In this document: positions 11,700 through 26,070 of the stretch, piece after piece
Layout: each line of letters opens with the position of its first letter
Position numbering within the stretch: position 1 is the stretch's first letter
Assembly: GCA_035048485.1 (NCBI GenBank)
Contig: CM068585.1
Span: 50,793,186 to 50,857,185 of the forward strand
Source: Pteria penguin
Taxonomy: Eukaryota > Mollusca > Bivalvia > Pterioida > Pteriidae
Direction: 5' to 3'
DNA length: 64,000 nucleotides
The notes under the pieces: model-generated
What the model saw: only the letters and a program-made list of their open reading frames with translations
What the model was told of the DNA's origin: nothing
The model's database searches: none
Program-made: the position numbers and the translations under genes

Positions 11700-12985
11700 A
11701 TTGATGCCGAAACGCGTAAGACACGACAGTTTGCAAACACTTTATACCATGGCATCTACTGTGCGACGGCAGAGCGCATGTCCAATTACCTGTAATAATT
11801 GAATACGCACTTGATAATTTGATCTGAGAAAGAATAAATATCATTGGCGATGTGTGTACAGAGTTATAAATATTGTCCAATCAGGTAATGTTTTAAAGAC
11901 AGACATGACCTTCACCTGATCACAGTTGTTTACACTTGGAAAATCGATAATGGACGAGGTCACAGGTAAGTTTGTATTTGCGCTGTGGTTCTTTTATCAA
12001 GGAGCTTTCATACAATTAAGTGTTAACCTCTTGCATCGAATGATACCAGAATCATTAGGATAATCCAAGTATTAAAATGACTTACTTAAGCTCAACATTG
12101 AACTTGAGCTTGACAATTTCTGGCAAGCCGCCATGTTTGAATTTTGATTTATTTAAAATATACCTGAACGTAGGAAATTAAACTAACTCTTTCAAAACAA
12201 GTATAAGTCATATAACTTTATAAAAGTTTTATTACTAGTTAGGGTATGAAGAAAATTGCAGTGTTCTCGCAACTACTCTTTATTTTATCAAATCACCACC
12301 AGGTTTTAAAACACATGCAACAAATAACAAAGAGCTATATGCAGATAACATCCATTAAATTAAAAAAGACTTTTGGCCGATTCAAGTTATTCCCCTCTCT
12401 ATCAGGGGTGGTTTGGGATGCGACTACGTGTAGAGTTTGTTAATAAATCAAAATAGAAGTGATGGTATGTGCACATCCTTAAAAGAAATATAGTCTGGTT
12501 CCATACAGGATAGAACATATTGATGCTACATGCAAAAATATCCAGTATAGAACCAGACTTTATTTCTTATATATTATTTATTTATTATTCTCAGAAAGGG
12601 TCATGCATGTTAGAACCAGACATAACATCGCATGCAAAAGAGCATTTGCCTGGGGGAGTGTATGTAGACCCCCTTGAATGCAGTCATCCATATGTTTGAT
12701 GCAGCAAACAACAATGTTACAGGTAATTATTACAAAATATACATACAATTCTATTGTAAATTATGTATTTATAGTGATGTGCGTTTTTTATTCTTTCCTT
12801 ATTGATATCTTTTATTTTACAAACAAATAATGATTAACTCTTCTAGAAATCTTCAACAACATTAATAATCATGTAGTATCAGAGCTGTGGAATGACCACA
12901 GACAGCGGTCAGAGTTGGCAAACCAAGAAAGCGTATTCCCAACTTTCTCCTTGACCCCTGACATTAACCCTCAATGAAAAGTGGT
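11700..12985 (+). other. Promoter-plus-three-exon module, copy M1 (possible small gene)
   Basis: Diverged twin of 34690-36000. Similarity starts upstream of a TATAAATA (about 11865) and CCAAT pair. It continues through ATGGACGAGGTCACAG|GTAAGT (11950-11965), an exon-like block 12595-12722 (acceptor TTCTCAG, donor ACAG|GTAATT) and a block from 12847 after TTCTAG. The same splice signals sit at matching places in the twin. Joining the first and third blocks gives an in-frame 48-residue ORF ending at TGA 12977 and containing VVSELWNDHRQRSEL; the twin has AVSELWSDYNSG. Including the middle block brings an early stop. It could be a small gene, a noncoding RNA gene or a pseudogene. Confidence 0.4.
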
Positions 12986-13700
12986 ACCCATTTGTAGCTT
13001 GATAAACTAAAACAATAATGATGAAGTACAATTAAAGCCATTGACTACAAGAATGTTTACACTAGTGAACTAATGATACATGTGCTACACCGTGAACTGT
13101 TAAAATGCCGTCCTTCGTTCTACATTGTATTATAAATCTCGTAACGGTTCATAAAGTTTGCATAATAATAATATTTATTACACATGAAAAGCTTACTATA
13201 TAGTTTATGTATCTTGAACACTAAAACGGTGATTTAAGTTCTCTTATTTGTCCTCTAACAGTTGATATTTTCATGTTTTAAAAATGACTTATGTTTAGTG
13301 AATTAAAACGCCATTAATTCAAACCAAACTGTTGCATTTTATATTTACAATTTATACTACTATATTTTAAAAAATTGAAAACAAAGGATAAATAAATATA
13401 AAAGATATATACCTTTAAATTTAGTGCAACATATGCACATTTCGACAAGTTGTCTCTTCAGTGATGCTCGTGGCCAAATGATTGGAATAAATATATTTCA
13501 CATTATAGTACACTGCACGCTCTTTAAAGGTCTTACTTTAATTTCCTTTTCAATAGATTTACACATTGCAAATATTATATTTAATATATACATAAAGTAT
13601 AATGACAAATAATCATATTTCATTGTTGATAATTTTGATGTTTTATAAATAGTCTTTCTTAATTTCATGATAAAAGAGTGTTTAGTTTTGCATAAATGAA
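12986..13700. other. Intergenic stretch before the repeat array
   Basis: AT-rich. I see no coding exon, SINE or conserved motif here. Confidence 0.35.
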
Positions 13701-13892
13701 TGAGTCATCGGTGTTCAATTTTCTTAAGAAAAGGGAGGGGGGTTCAGTTCATATATTTCAAAGGAATATGTCCCCCTCCCATTAATATTACATACATTTC
13801 ATGTGTACTTTCAATGACACCGTCGTGTAATTTTGGGTTCTGTACTGGGTTTTTTTTCACTCAATGATTAATTCTGCAGTTTTTCATTCAAA

Positions 13893-14060
13893 TATAAGGC
13901 AGTGGTTCAGTGGATGAGATGTTTTGCCCATGATCAAGAGATCCCAGATTCGTCTTCCTGTTTCTCGTAAAACCCGAAGTACCTTGTCCCTGTAAGCGTT
14001 GCATATAAAAGACCCCTCACTCCTGTAAATCGGTCCGTTGCACGGATACTACTATTTTTG
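13893..14060 (+). mobile_element. tRNA-derived SINE fragment, plus orientation
   Basis: Has GGCAGTGGTTCAGTGGATGA (A-box-like) at the start, then AAGAGATCCC, then GTAAAACCC, CGTTGCATATAAAAGACCCC and TCACTCCTG. It matches the reverse complement of the SINEs at 19018, 20071, 25848 and 26741. The B box is degraded. Confidence 0.65.
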
Positions 14061-15289
14061 CATTCTATTCATTCAAATAGGAATGCAGACATAACTGTAA
14101 CTTAATGGGAATACGTTTCTTCGATGTCGAATGTTTTATTCTTATAAATCATTGTATAAACTATTTGCTCATAAAGGTAATTTTTTTTTATTTGTAAATT
14201 GACTGTTCATTAATGCTTTCCTATCGTTTAAACCCAGGTGCATTCGTAACATTTTTAAATGCAGGGTGTTTCCCTGTCTCTTCTTTTTACACTTTGATAC
14301 AACCCCGCGGTCGATGGTTATAGCGACAGTGTGTTGGATATAAATAGCATATTGACATTGAAGAAATGATTCAATGTTTATCCTCGAATCGCTCCGTTCG
14401 AAACATTAAAAATTGATATGCCGCATGTTAATATCTAAGTACAAGTAAAGTTTATTACTTAGTAATTGTCAGTAAAAAGTGAAGAATGTTGATATCAAAC
14501 ATTCTGGATTTTATATTTATATGTCCTTTTTATAACTCTTATACGATATTTCTTTCGACATGATTTGATCTGAGTTTATTATTCAAGTCAATGTGCTTTC
14601 GTAACATACCAAGATTTAGGAAACGGTCCAAATTTATCAAACCCTGGGACCGGTGCAAAAGGCATAGGGACAAGGACGTTTTATAACTTTTCGAATAATG
14701 GGCCCCTGAATTTTTTTTTATTTATTTTTTATTATTATTTTTTTTTTGTATTAATGAGCATGGAAGATGAACCTTTATTATTAAAAAGTAAAAATTCAAT
14801 AACAAAAAAGTTTATTCAATACTGGGATTAAAGGTATTAAACATATATACAACTATTAATAACCAAAATTATATTATATACAATCATTTGAGTTACATTG
14901 TGTAGTTAGATATTTTGGTGTAATTAACTTAATACTATAATTCTTCAAACGTTCAATATTTATAGAAGTATTTTACATTTATATTAGATATCTCAAAAGA
15001 TGAGAGGGTGATACATTAGTGACCATTTAAATATGACCTAAAATGAGTTATTGATGAAAATTGGGGTTCGATTTTAATTTGTTTTTTATATTATTATGAA
15101 TTTGTTATTTTGTTTGAGAGAGAGGAAGGGGGGAGGTTTAAGGTTCACTACATATATTTCAAAGGAATATATCCCCCTCCTTTTTATATTACATACATTT
15201 ACCTTGTACTTTCAACGACATCACCGTTGAATTTTAGGTATAGTACTTTTTAAAGTTTTTCTCCAAGGTTTATTTTTGTAGTAATTCAT

Positions 15290-15480
15290 TCAAAATGACT
15301 CGATGGATGGGGTGCTTTTCTCGTGACCAAGAGATCCCGGGTTTGTTATCCGGCGTGGGAACATCGATTAACTGTCTCTTGTAAAACCCTTAGTCCCCGG
15401 TCACCGTAATCGTTGCACGTAAAAGACTCGCACTGCTGCGGTTCGGTACGTCGCACGTATACTACTATTTATTTCATTCT
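15290..15480 (+). mobile_element. tRNA-derived SINE fragment, plus orientation (second copy)
   Basis: Aligned with 13893-14060 as part of a 1.3-1.4-kb tandem duplication (about 13.73-14.78 kb against 15.10-16.29 kb). It keeps AAGAGATCCCGGG and CGTTGCACGTAAAAGACTC. Confidence 0.65.
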
Positions 15481-17599
15481 ATACATTCAGACAGGAAAGC
15501 AGAAATAAGTAACTTAATAGGAATACGTCTTTTTCAAAAGTTAAGCACACTAAATATAACAAATGTCGAAGGATGTATCTCATATATATTATCATATAAA
15601 TTATCTGCGCATAAAAGTGTTTGTGACTTTGCAAATTGACTGTTAGGTAATGCCTTCCTATCGATTTGAATCAAGGTGCGTTCGTAACATCCTAACATGC
15701 ATAGTGTGCCCGTATATAGTCTCTTCTTTTTACACTTTGACACAACCGCATAATCGATTGTGATACCGACAGTGTGTTGGATATAAATAGCATTATGTCA
15801 TTGAAGAACAGATTCAATGTTTATTTCTCGAGTCGGTCCATTCGAAACGTTAAAAATGATATGCCGAATGTTAATATCTAATTATCAGGAAAATGATTAA
15901 TCAGTATTTATCAATAAAAAGTATAGATAGTTGATATCAAACATATTCTGGGTATTTTTATTTATATGTACTTTTTATTACACTTGTCTGGTATCTGTTT
16001 CTTCAAATAGAATGAGTTTTCGAATATTTGTAATATATTCCAACCCAATGCACAAATACCAACTACGACAGAACAGTAGGCATGGTTAAGAAGGACTTTT
16101 GAACTACGACATGATTTGATCCGAGTATATTATTCCAGTCCGTGTGCGTTCGTAACACGATAAGATTAAGGGACCACCGGTGCAGAGGGCATGGGGACAA
16201 GGACATTTTATATCTTTTCCGTAATGGGAAAATAATTGTTTGTTGTATCAATGAGCAAGCTGAACGTACTTTTTTTAAAATAAAAAGTAAATGATTTACC
16301 AACAAAAAAGTTTATTCAATACTGCGACAAACTTGAAAAAGGTATTAAATATATTTACAACCAACATTATATCATACACAGTCATTTCAGCTACATTATG
16401 AAGTTTGATATCTTTGTGTAATTTATTTAATACAATAAATCTGCAGTATACTTCAGTATTCATAAAGGTACATTTATATCTAATATATAAAAAATGAGAA
16501 ATGTCAAATTGTAATAATTTCATTATACACCAGTAACCTTGACTACTGAGATGTAACCGTAATAAATGCGTTCTAGATAAAAATTAGTGCTCGATTATTT
16601 GTTTTTTCTTTGTGGCGAAGGGCTTCACTACATACATCTTTATTTATATGCGCTTTTTATTACTCTTGTATTGCATTTGTTTCATCTACTAGAATGAGTT
16701 TTCGAATATATATGATATCTTCAAATTCAATGTACCCATACTGAGTATGACACATCAGTAGACATGATTCACAAGGACTTCTGAATTGCGATTTAACGAG
16801 TTTTTCAGCCCAGGTGCGTTCGTAACATTAAAATAATATTCAAAATAATGTATTAGGGAAATGGTCTTTCACAACTGCAATTAATCATAAAGAGACAAAA
16901 AACTTCGTTTAAAACTGTGTTGTTATTCATAAAGACTATGGCACGTATCTAATTCCTTTGCAAAAGATAAAAAATGTATAAAGCAAAAGCATTTCATATT
17001 TCAATTTTGATAAAAACAAAATAGCTGATGCTTACTTTACAGCAGATAGGGATATGCATTACCTTTTCTCCTCTGGCACCGTAGACATCGGTTGCTGGAG
17101 GGTTTTTACTGAAAGGGAATGTCGTAATTTACATTATTCTGAGGGGCCATTTGAAACAATGTTGGTACATCATGTTTTGAGTGGAAATTAAGGATATTAA
17201 GAATTTTTAGCCTTCATTTGTTCAATAGGCTATTCGGCACTGAAAGTAGAAAATTATAGTTCAGTTTTAGTGGGACTTTGGTAGAGTATGAAGAATATTT
17301 TTTCATCTTTCCTCCAAATCCTAGTGTACTTTGAGATGTCAGATACTCATACGTGACAAAATCTGGAAAATACTTGCATATCAGGTCAATACAAATGACA
17401 CTTGTGTATTTATAAAACGTTTGGGTTTTTTTAATGTAGGGCATGCACAACTTAATCTCCTCTTCCGAGAATAAAAGGATGGATATATGACCCGGTGAAA
17501 CTATTTTGTGAAGTGCAGCATAAACAAAATAAAAGTCTTATAATATATGTGAAAACACTTTTTATTTTAAAAATACATACATTTAAAAGTTATTTACAA

Positions 17600-18900
17600 T
17601 TTTAATCTAAATGCGTTCGTAACATTTTGAATTTCTATTGACAATTTGGGGCGTCACGATTGCTTAAGTGGAATACATACAACTATTTATTTCATCAAGC
17701 AGTGTCATATCGAGAGGTGTACGAAAGAAGAAATCTGTAACTTTATAAATTATAGGTTATACTTCGTTTTTCAATTAATCCGGTTTACTGTCATATCTAG
17801 AACGTCAATGCACTAGATACATGCCTTTTAACATTAGTGTGGTGTAATTACTTACCTTTAACTTCTTCTGTGGGGTATTTCCGTCTATAATCTCGTCTTT
17901 TGATACAACCCCTCTATTGACTGTGTTACGAACGGTGAAGTAAATCGCGTACTAACGAGTTCACGTGTATTCTTCGAATAGTGAGCCGTTGGGAACGTTT
18001 TTAAATTTTATGGACTTGTCGTGTGTTAATGTATATGAATGTCATTTTGAATATTAGTAACACTTGCATGGAATATTAATACCAAATGAATTTGGGGTAT
18101 GTACATTAACATCTACCTATTTGATTATTCTTGTACAGAACGTGTTTCATAATCTCAGGGAAATATTACAAAAAATGAAATATCTTCAAAGTTACCATAT
18201 TAATAAAATCTAGATACTAGTGTGACAGAGTAATAGACATGATTCATCATAACTTTTGAACTATGACAAGGTATGATCGGTATTATTCTTCATATCGAAG
18301 TTCGTTCGTAACATTTTAAGGTGTATTACATGTAACATTCCCTACCATAGTTACTACTAATGTGTTGTTAGAAGGCAACAAACAGAATTGTTTCTTGACT
18401 TGCATTATTCCGCTGGGTTTAATTTATGTAGCTTGAATCACCAACAGAGATACATCTTTCAAGGATGAACAAAATGAATGAAGCAATTACGGTATATCTC
18501 TGTAAGGTTATGACACGGATATGAATACCTTTAGAATTAATAAGATGACTTTATCATCAGAAGCATTACAATTTTTTTCTATTGAAAACTATCTCACTAG
18601 ATCAAATTGAACCATGAAGTACGTCTAAAAGATATCTATCTCTTATAGTGAAAGATTGTGCCCCTCTTCAAATTTAAAATATAGATATTTGTATTCGTAC
18701 AACAATAGTGTCAGTACATATAATACTATGCCGTGGTAAATAAAACAGAATTCGGGTATCGAAAAATTGAATTATACACATTACACTTGCAGAATGTGTT
18801 TGTTTACTCCATGGTATGGAGTTATCTTTATTATCCTTTTTAATCATTGGGCGTTCGTAACGGTTAAGGTTGGATTGATTTGTCGGGTATTTAAATACAC
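17600..18900. repeat. Array unit with full four-site architecture (first clear copy)
   Basis: Sites at 17615 (+), 17925 (inverted), 18304 (+) and 18853 (+). The same order and spacing recur at 20454/20740/21120/21688, 27129/27429/27795/28337 and 28887/29219/29594/30195. The fourth site is followed about 25 bases later by TATTTAAATA. The inverted site at 20740 is followed 7 bases later by TATATAAATA. Confidence 0.75.
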
Positions 18901-19017
18901 GTACGTCTTGAATTACATCTAGCAGTAAGATTTACAACATTAAGCGATGTGCATCGTTTTGTCTCTTCCGGACTTGTATATATCGGCTGTCAGAAGGTTT
19001 TTCAATCGCGATTCTGA

Positions 19018-19265
19018 GATTGAGTGATTATTGTTTTACGTCATTTCACGATTATTCACGTATATGGTGACAGTATCTGCCTCATGCATTGCATACAAAT
19101 TTAGGCCTTTGCAACGGGCTCACCTGAAGCAGTGAGGGATCCTGCCTACCATGACACGGTACTTCGGTTTTTACTCTCATCCGAAAGACAGAACACCATT
19201 GTACTGGGCCGGGAGTCGAACCCGGGACCTCTTGACCAGCTTATTCACTAGGCGCACCGGCTTGC
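19018..19265 (-). mobile_element. tRNA-derived SINE
   Basis: On the minus strand it begins GCCGGTGCGCCTAGTGAATA (A-box region) followed by the B box GGGTTCGACTCCC, a body with TTTCGGATGAGAG and CTCACTGCTTC, and a GTAAAACAATAATCACTC end. Split-promoter boxes and multiple copies in the window support a SINE call. Confidence 0.8.
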
Positions 19266-20070
19266 GATTCTGAAAGAGTATAGCGTAGATTACATCATAC
19301 TAAGGGGCCATTTGACACGATGTTGATAAAACCTCTGTTTTGAATGAAAACTTGGAATATCCATATTTTATAGCCTTATAATATACTGTATGGTACTTTT
19401 TGAAAGTAAACAATGTTCAAGCCCTGGTAGGTCTTGCGTAGACAAGTAACTTTGTTTTCAGAGATCATGTCATTTTTTTCTACATATATATATATGAGTT
19501 AAAGTTTTGAACGTATAAGAAATGCACAGCTTAATCTCCCCTTCCGAGAAAAAAAAAAGACACCTGTCCCTGTGTAAATATTTTGTGAGGTGCAGGATAA
19601 GCAAAATAAATGTCGAGCAATGTATGTCTTATAATTCTATGCACATGAACATGTTCAAAATTTTATGTCAAAAGCTACGTGGATTTAGATTTTTTTACGA
19701 TTTGAATCTAAGTGCGTTCGTAATATTTTGAATTTCAATTGACAAGACGGGGTGTCTTGGTGGCAGCAAGTTCTGTGCAATAAATGCAATATATATTTCG
19801 TCAAGCAAACTCATATCGAGAGGAATAATAATAAGAATTTGAGTGTTTAAAATGTTTCACTTCGTAATACGTTTAATTTCATGGATTTGTGATGTGTTAA
19901 TTTAATGAATGCCAATTTGAATATCTGTTAAAACGGCATGGAATATTAATACCTAATGCATTTGGGGTATGTACATTTACATTTACCTATTTTACTATTC
20001 CTTTGTGGAACTTGTTTCATCAACTCGGGTAAATATTCGAAAAGTTGTAAAATTTTCTAAAGTGTATGTT

Positions 20071-20342
20071 AACTGAGTGATTGTTTTTTGTTAAACGTCA
20101 CTCCAAGATTATTTTTCATATAGGATGACGGCATCTACCTGATGCATTGAATACAAATTAAGACCTTTGCAAGGGACCCGCCCGAAGCAGTGAGGGATCT
20201 TTTACGTGCCACGCCTACCGTGACACGGGACCTCAGTTTTTACTGTCTCATCCGAAAAACAGAACACTGGCGTGTTGGTGAGTCGAACCCAGGACTTCTC
20301 GATCACGTGTAAAACACTTTAACCACTAGACGACACCGGCTA
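20071..20342 (-). mobile_element. tRNA-derived SINE
   Basis: Same family as 19018-19265. On the plus strand it runs from GTGATTGTTTTTTGTTAAAC to GACGACACCGGCT, with GAGTCGAACCCAGG as the B box complement. Confidence 0.8.
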
Positions 20343-23300
20343 CAAAAACGCATGTCGACAAATATATGTCATATAATATTATATACGTAAGCGTATTCAA
20401 CAATTTGTTATTTCAAAGCTACATAAACTTTTTAACGATTTGAATCTAAATGCGTTCGTAACATTTGGGATTTCTATGAACTATCGATGGCAGCAAATTT
20501 TGTAGAATAAATACAACATTTATTTCATCAAGCATTATCATATCAAGAGGTATAAGTAATTGGAATAAGTGTGGAAAAAAGTGTGACTTTGTAGATTAGG
20601 GTTGTATCTCGAAGGACTGTTCACTAGATTCCGTCATAAAGGCCCTTTGTCATTCACGTGATCTAATAATTATTTACCTTTAAATTCTAATGCAGGATAT
20701 TTCTCTCTTGGTTCTCGTCGTTTGCGCTCTATTGATCGTGTTACGAACAGTGAAGTATATAAATATCGTACGTACTTTTAATCTACCAGTTCAAGACTAT
20801 TCGAATCGTAGGCAGTTGGAAATATTTTTCACATTTATGGATTTGTCATGTGTTAATATACATGAATGTCATTTTGAATATCAATAAAAATTGCATGGAA
20901 TTTTAATACCAAATGCATTTGAGGTATGTATATTTACGTTTACCTATTCTATTATTTCTGTGTGGAACTTGATTCAACAAATCGAGTAAATATTCGAAAT
21001 CCTCAAAGTCACTACATCAATAAAATCTAGATACTAGTGTTACAGAGTAGTAGACATGATTCATTATAACTTTGAACTACGACAAGGTATGATCGGTATT
21101 ATTCTTCATATCGAAGTTCGTTCGTAACATTGTAAGGTGTATTACATGTAACATTACCTACAATAATTACTACTAATGTGTTGTCAGAAGGCAACAAACA
21201 GAATTGTTTCTTGACTTGCATTATTCTGCTGAGTTGTATATATATAACTTGAATCATCAACAGAGATGCATCTTTCAAGGTTGAACAAAGTGTGAATGAA
21301 GCAGTTACGATATAGCTCTGTAATGTTATGACACGCATATGAATACCTTTGGAATTAATAAGCTAAAGTTTATTATCAGAAGCACTACTTTTTTCTGTTG
21401 AAAAATATCTCATCTTGATCAAACTGAACCATGAAATACGTCTAAAAGATAGTGGTAGAATTTCAAATTTAAATATAGATATTTGTTTTCGGACAACAAT
21501 AGTGTTAATGCATGTAATACTATGGCGTGATAAATACCCCAGGTATTTTTAAGAAGTTCATATTAGCCTTTCCCTTTTTGAGCATTATAATATCGAAATA
21601 TGTAGGTTATATGCAGTGCACGTACGTGTTTGTGATTCTATACTCTATGGTATGACGTTATCTGTATTGTCTTTTTCAATCATGGGCGTTCGTAACGCTT
21701 CTGGTTGAACTGATATGCTGGGTATTAAAATATATCCGCGTCTGGAAATATAAGTATCAGTAAAATTTACAATATTACACGGAATTGTATACATTGGTTG
21801 TAAGAATGTTCTTTAAGCAATACTGAATGGGCATGGCGTACTTTACATTATCTGAGGGTCATTTGAAACAATGTTGGTAAAACCTCTGGTTTTGAATGAA
21901 AATGAGAGAGATTAGATGTTAAACGTTCAATGTTCAAAAGGTTGTTCTTTACTTTCTGAAAGATAATTACTAATTCAGACTTAGTATGACAAATAACTTT
22001 GTTTTCAGATATCATATGTCATTTTTTCAGCATACATATCTATGCGATAAAGTTTTGAACGTATAAGAAATGCACATCTTAATTTCCTCTTCCGAGAATA
22101 AAAGGATACCTGTTTTTGTACAAATATTTCATGATGTGCTGAATAAAGAAACTGAATGTCCACGAATGTATGTCTTATAATTGTATATACGTTAACATGT
22201 TCAAAACCTTGATATTTCAAAAGCTACATAGATTTAGATAAAGTTTTGAACGTATAAGAAATGCACAGCTTAAACTCCCCTTCCTATAATAAAAGGATAC
22301 CTGTTTGTACAACTATTTCTAGATGTGCTTAATATACAAAATGAATGTCCACGAATATACAATGTATGTCTTACAATTTCATAAACGTAAACATGTTCAG
22401 AATCTTCTTATTTCAAGAGCTACACGTATTTTGATTTTATTTACGATTTGAATCTAAGTGCGTTCGTAACATCTCAAAATTCCTATTGACAAGACGGGGC
22501 GTCTCGATGAAAGCAACTTGTGTGCAACAAATACAATATTTAATTTATCAAACAAAATTATATCGAGAGAAGTAAATTATAAGAAAAACGTGTGCAAAAA
22601 TGTCTGACTTTTTAAAGTATAGGCTATACTTCTTTCGTTTTTCATTTTTACTTAATCTTTCTATAACGACAATGCAGTAGATCGGTCATAAGGGGCCTTT
22701 AACAAGGACCTGATGTAATCTTTATTTACCTTTAAATTCAATTGTATGCGTGCATAATCTCGTCTTATGATACAACCCCTCCGTTATGTTACGAACGGTG
22801 GAGTATATATAACCCACCAATCAACGAGTTGGTGATTATTGATTGAATGGTGAGCCTGTAGAAATATTTTATACTGTTATGAATTTGTCATGTGTTAATG
22901 TACATTAAAGTCATCTTGAACATCAGTAAAACTTGTATGGAATGTTAATACCAAATAAATTTAAGGTATGTATATTTACATGTACTTAATTTATTATTCT
23001 TATGTGGAACTTGTTTCATCAACTCGGATAAATCTTCAAAGTCATTGGATCACTACACTCTAGATTCCTAGTACGACAGAGCATTTGACATTATATATTA
23101 TGACCTGAACTACGACAAGGTGTTGCCGATATTATCCTTCACATCCGGGTTTGTTCGTAACATTTTATGATTAAATAAATTGTATTATGCAAATGACCTA
23201 CAATAGTAAAGACTGACGTAATTTTCAAAAGCAACAAATAGATGATCAAATAGTTTGCACAATTTTCTTTGGATTGTATATATGCAGCTTGTATCATCAA

Positions 23301-23454
23301 TAGATCTTTAAGAGGAAACAAAACGGCAGATAAAGCAGTTGGGATATGGCTCTAAACTAAACTCTTTGGTCATGACACGAATGTAACACCAATAATAAGC
23401 CATCTTTTATCATCAAAAGATTTATTTTCTTCTCAAAAATATTTCAATAAAATC

Positions 23455-25310
23455 TAGATACTAGTGTGACAGACTTATAGACATGATTCACAATGACTTT
23501 TGAAGTACGACAAGGTAAAGTCGGTATCATCCTCAATATCCAAGTTCGTTCGTAACATTTTAAGGTGCATTACATGTAACAATACCTACAATAGTTACTA
23601 CTAATGTGTTGTTAGAAGGCAAGATTTCTTGACTTGCATTATTCTGCTGGGTTTCATTTATGTAACTTGGATCACCAAAAGAGATTCATCGTTCAAGGAT
23701 GAACAAAATGTGAATAAAGCAGTTACGGTATATATTAGTAAGGTTGTGACACGGATATGAATTATAGGTTATACTTCGTTTTCTATTTAATCTGGTTTCC
23801 TGTCATATCTACAACGTCAATGCACTAGATACAGGCCTTTTATCATCGGCGTGATGTAATTACTTTGCTTTAACTTCTGTAGGTTATTTCCGTCTATAAT
23901 AATCTCTTTTGACACAACCCCTCTATTGACTATGTTACGAACAGTGAAGTAAATAAATCGCGTACTGACGAGTTCACAGGTATTCTTCGAATAGTGAGCC
24001 GTTGGGAAGGTTTTTAAATTTTATTTACTTGACATGTGTTAATGTACATGAATGTCATTTTGAATATTAGTAAAATTTGCATGGAATATTAATACCAAAT
24101 GAATTTGGGGTATGTATATTTACATTTACCTATTTGATTATTCTTGTACAGAGCGTGTTTCATCAACTCTGGTAAATATTAGAAAAAATGAAATATCTTC
24201 AAAGTTACTACATCAATACAATCTAGATACTAGTGTGACAGAGTTATAGACATGATTCACGATGACTTTTGAAGTACGACAAGGTAAAGTCGGTATTATC
24301 CTCAATATCCAAGTTCGTTCGTAACATTTTAAGGTGCATTACATGTAACAATACCTACAATAGTTACTACTAATGTGTTGTTAGAAGGCAACATTTCTTG
24401 ACTTGCATTATTCTGCTGGGTTTTATTTATGTAACTTGAGTCACCAAAAGAGATTCATCGTTCAAGGATGAATAAAATGTGAATAAAGCAGTTACGGTAT
24501 ATATTAGTAAGGTTATGACTCGGATATGAATTATAGGTTATACTTCGTTTTCTATTTAATCTGGTTTGCTGTCATATCTACAACGTAAATGCACTAGATA
24601 CAGGCCTTTTATCATCGGTGTGATGTAATTACTTACCTTTAACTTCTGTAAGGTATTTCCGTCTATATTCTCCTCTTTTGATACAACCCCTCTATTGACT
24701 GTGTTATGAACAGTGAAGTAAATAAATCGCGTACTGACGAGTTTACAGCTGTTCTTCGAATCATGAGCCGTTGGGAAGGTTTTTAAATTTTATTTACTTG
24801 ACATGTGTTAATGTACATGAATGTCATTTTGAATATTAGTAAAATGTGCATGGAATATTAATACCAAATGAATTTGGGGTATGTATATTTACATTTACCT
24901 ATTTGATTATTCTTGTACAGAACGTGTTTCATAAAGTCAGGTAAATATTAGAAAAAATGAAATATCTTCCAAGTTCCACATCAATAAAATCTAGATACTA
25001 GCTTGACAGAGTTATAGACATGATTCACAATGACTTTTGAAGTACGACAAGGTACAGTCGGTATTATCCTCAATATCCAAGTTCGTTCGTAACATTTTAA
25101 GGTGCATTACATGTAACATGACCTACAATATTTACTACTAATGTGTTGTTAGAAGGCACCAAACAGAATTGTTTCTTGACTTGCATTATTCTGCTGGGTT
25201 TTATTTATGTAACTTGAATCACCAAAAGAGATTCATCGTTCAAGGATGAACAAAATGTGAATAAAGCAGTTACGGTATATCTTTGTAAGGTGATGAGACG
25301 GATATGAATA
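23455..25310. repeat. Recent tandem triplication, ~768-bp unit
   Basis: Sites at 23548, 24317 and 25085 are 769 and 768 bases apart and are embedded in nearly identical flanks (CTAGATACTAGTGTGACAGA before, AAGGTGCATTACATGTAACA after). The inverted sites at 23934 and 24703 are also 769 apart. This points to recent unequal exchange within the array. Confidence 0.85.
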
Positions 25311-25679
25311 TCTTTGGAACTAAAAAGCTAAACATTATCATCAGAAGCATTACTTTTTGTTCTGTTGAAAACTATCTCATCTTGATTTTCAATCATGAAA
25401 TACGTCAAAAAGATATATATCTCGTATAGTGATAGAAGGTGCCCCTCTTCAAATTTAAAATATAGATATTTTTTCGTGCTATAATAGTGTCAATACATAT
25501 GATACTATGGCGTGGTAAATGAAAGAGTTGTGGTGTCGAAAAAATAAGTTATATGCATTACACTTGCAGAATGTGTTTCTTTACTCTGTGGTATGGAGTT
25601 ATCTTTATTATCTGTTTAATCATTGGGCGTTCGTAACGTTTTTGGTTGAATTGATATGTCGGGTATTTAAATACATGTG

Positions 25680-25742
25680 CGTATTGTATACCTCCATGGT
25701 GACTTCCGCCACATAACTGAGCCAGTAACTCCTCTTTTGTCT
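25680..25742 (+). repeat. Interspersed repeat core inside the nonamer array
   Basis: About 60 bases (TACCTCCATGGTGACTTCCG onward) of the same dispersed repeat, inserted into an array unit. Confidence 0.75.
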
Positions 25743-25847
25743 TTTGAATTTAAGCTATCAGTAAGAATTACAACATTTTGTGCATCGTCTCGTCTCTTAC
25801 GGACTTGTATATATCGGCTGTTAGAAGATTTTTAATCGCAATACTGA

Positions 25848-26070
25848 AATTGATTGTTTTACGTCACTTCACGTTTATTTCACGTATATAGTGACAACAT
25901 CTGCCTTATGCATTGGCCTTTGCAACGGGCCCACCCGAAGCAGTGAGGGATATTTTACGCGTGGGACTTCGGATTTTACTCTCATCCGAAAGACAGAACA
26001 CCATTTTACCGGGCCGGGAGTCGAACCCGGGACCTCTCGACCACCTTATCCACTAGGGGCACCGGATTCC
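25848..26070 (-). mobile_element. tRNA-derived SINE
   Basis: Same family. Intact B-box complement GGGAGTCGAACCCGGG near 26016, ending in GGGGCACCGG. Confidence 0.8.
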
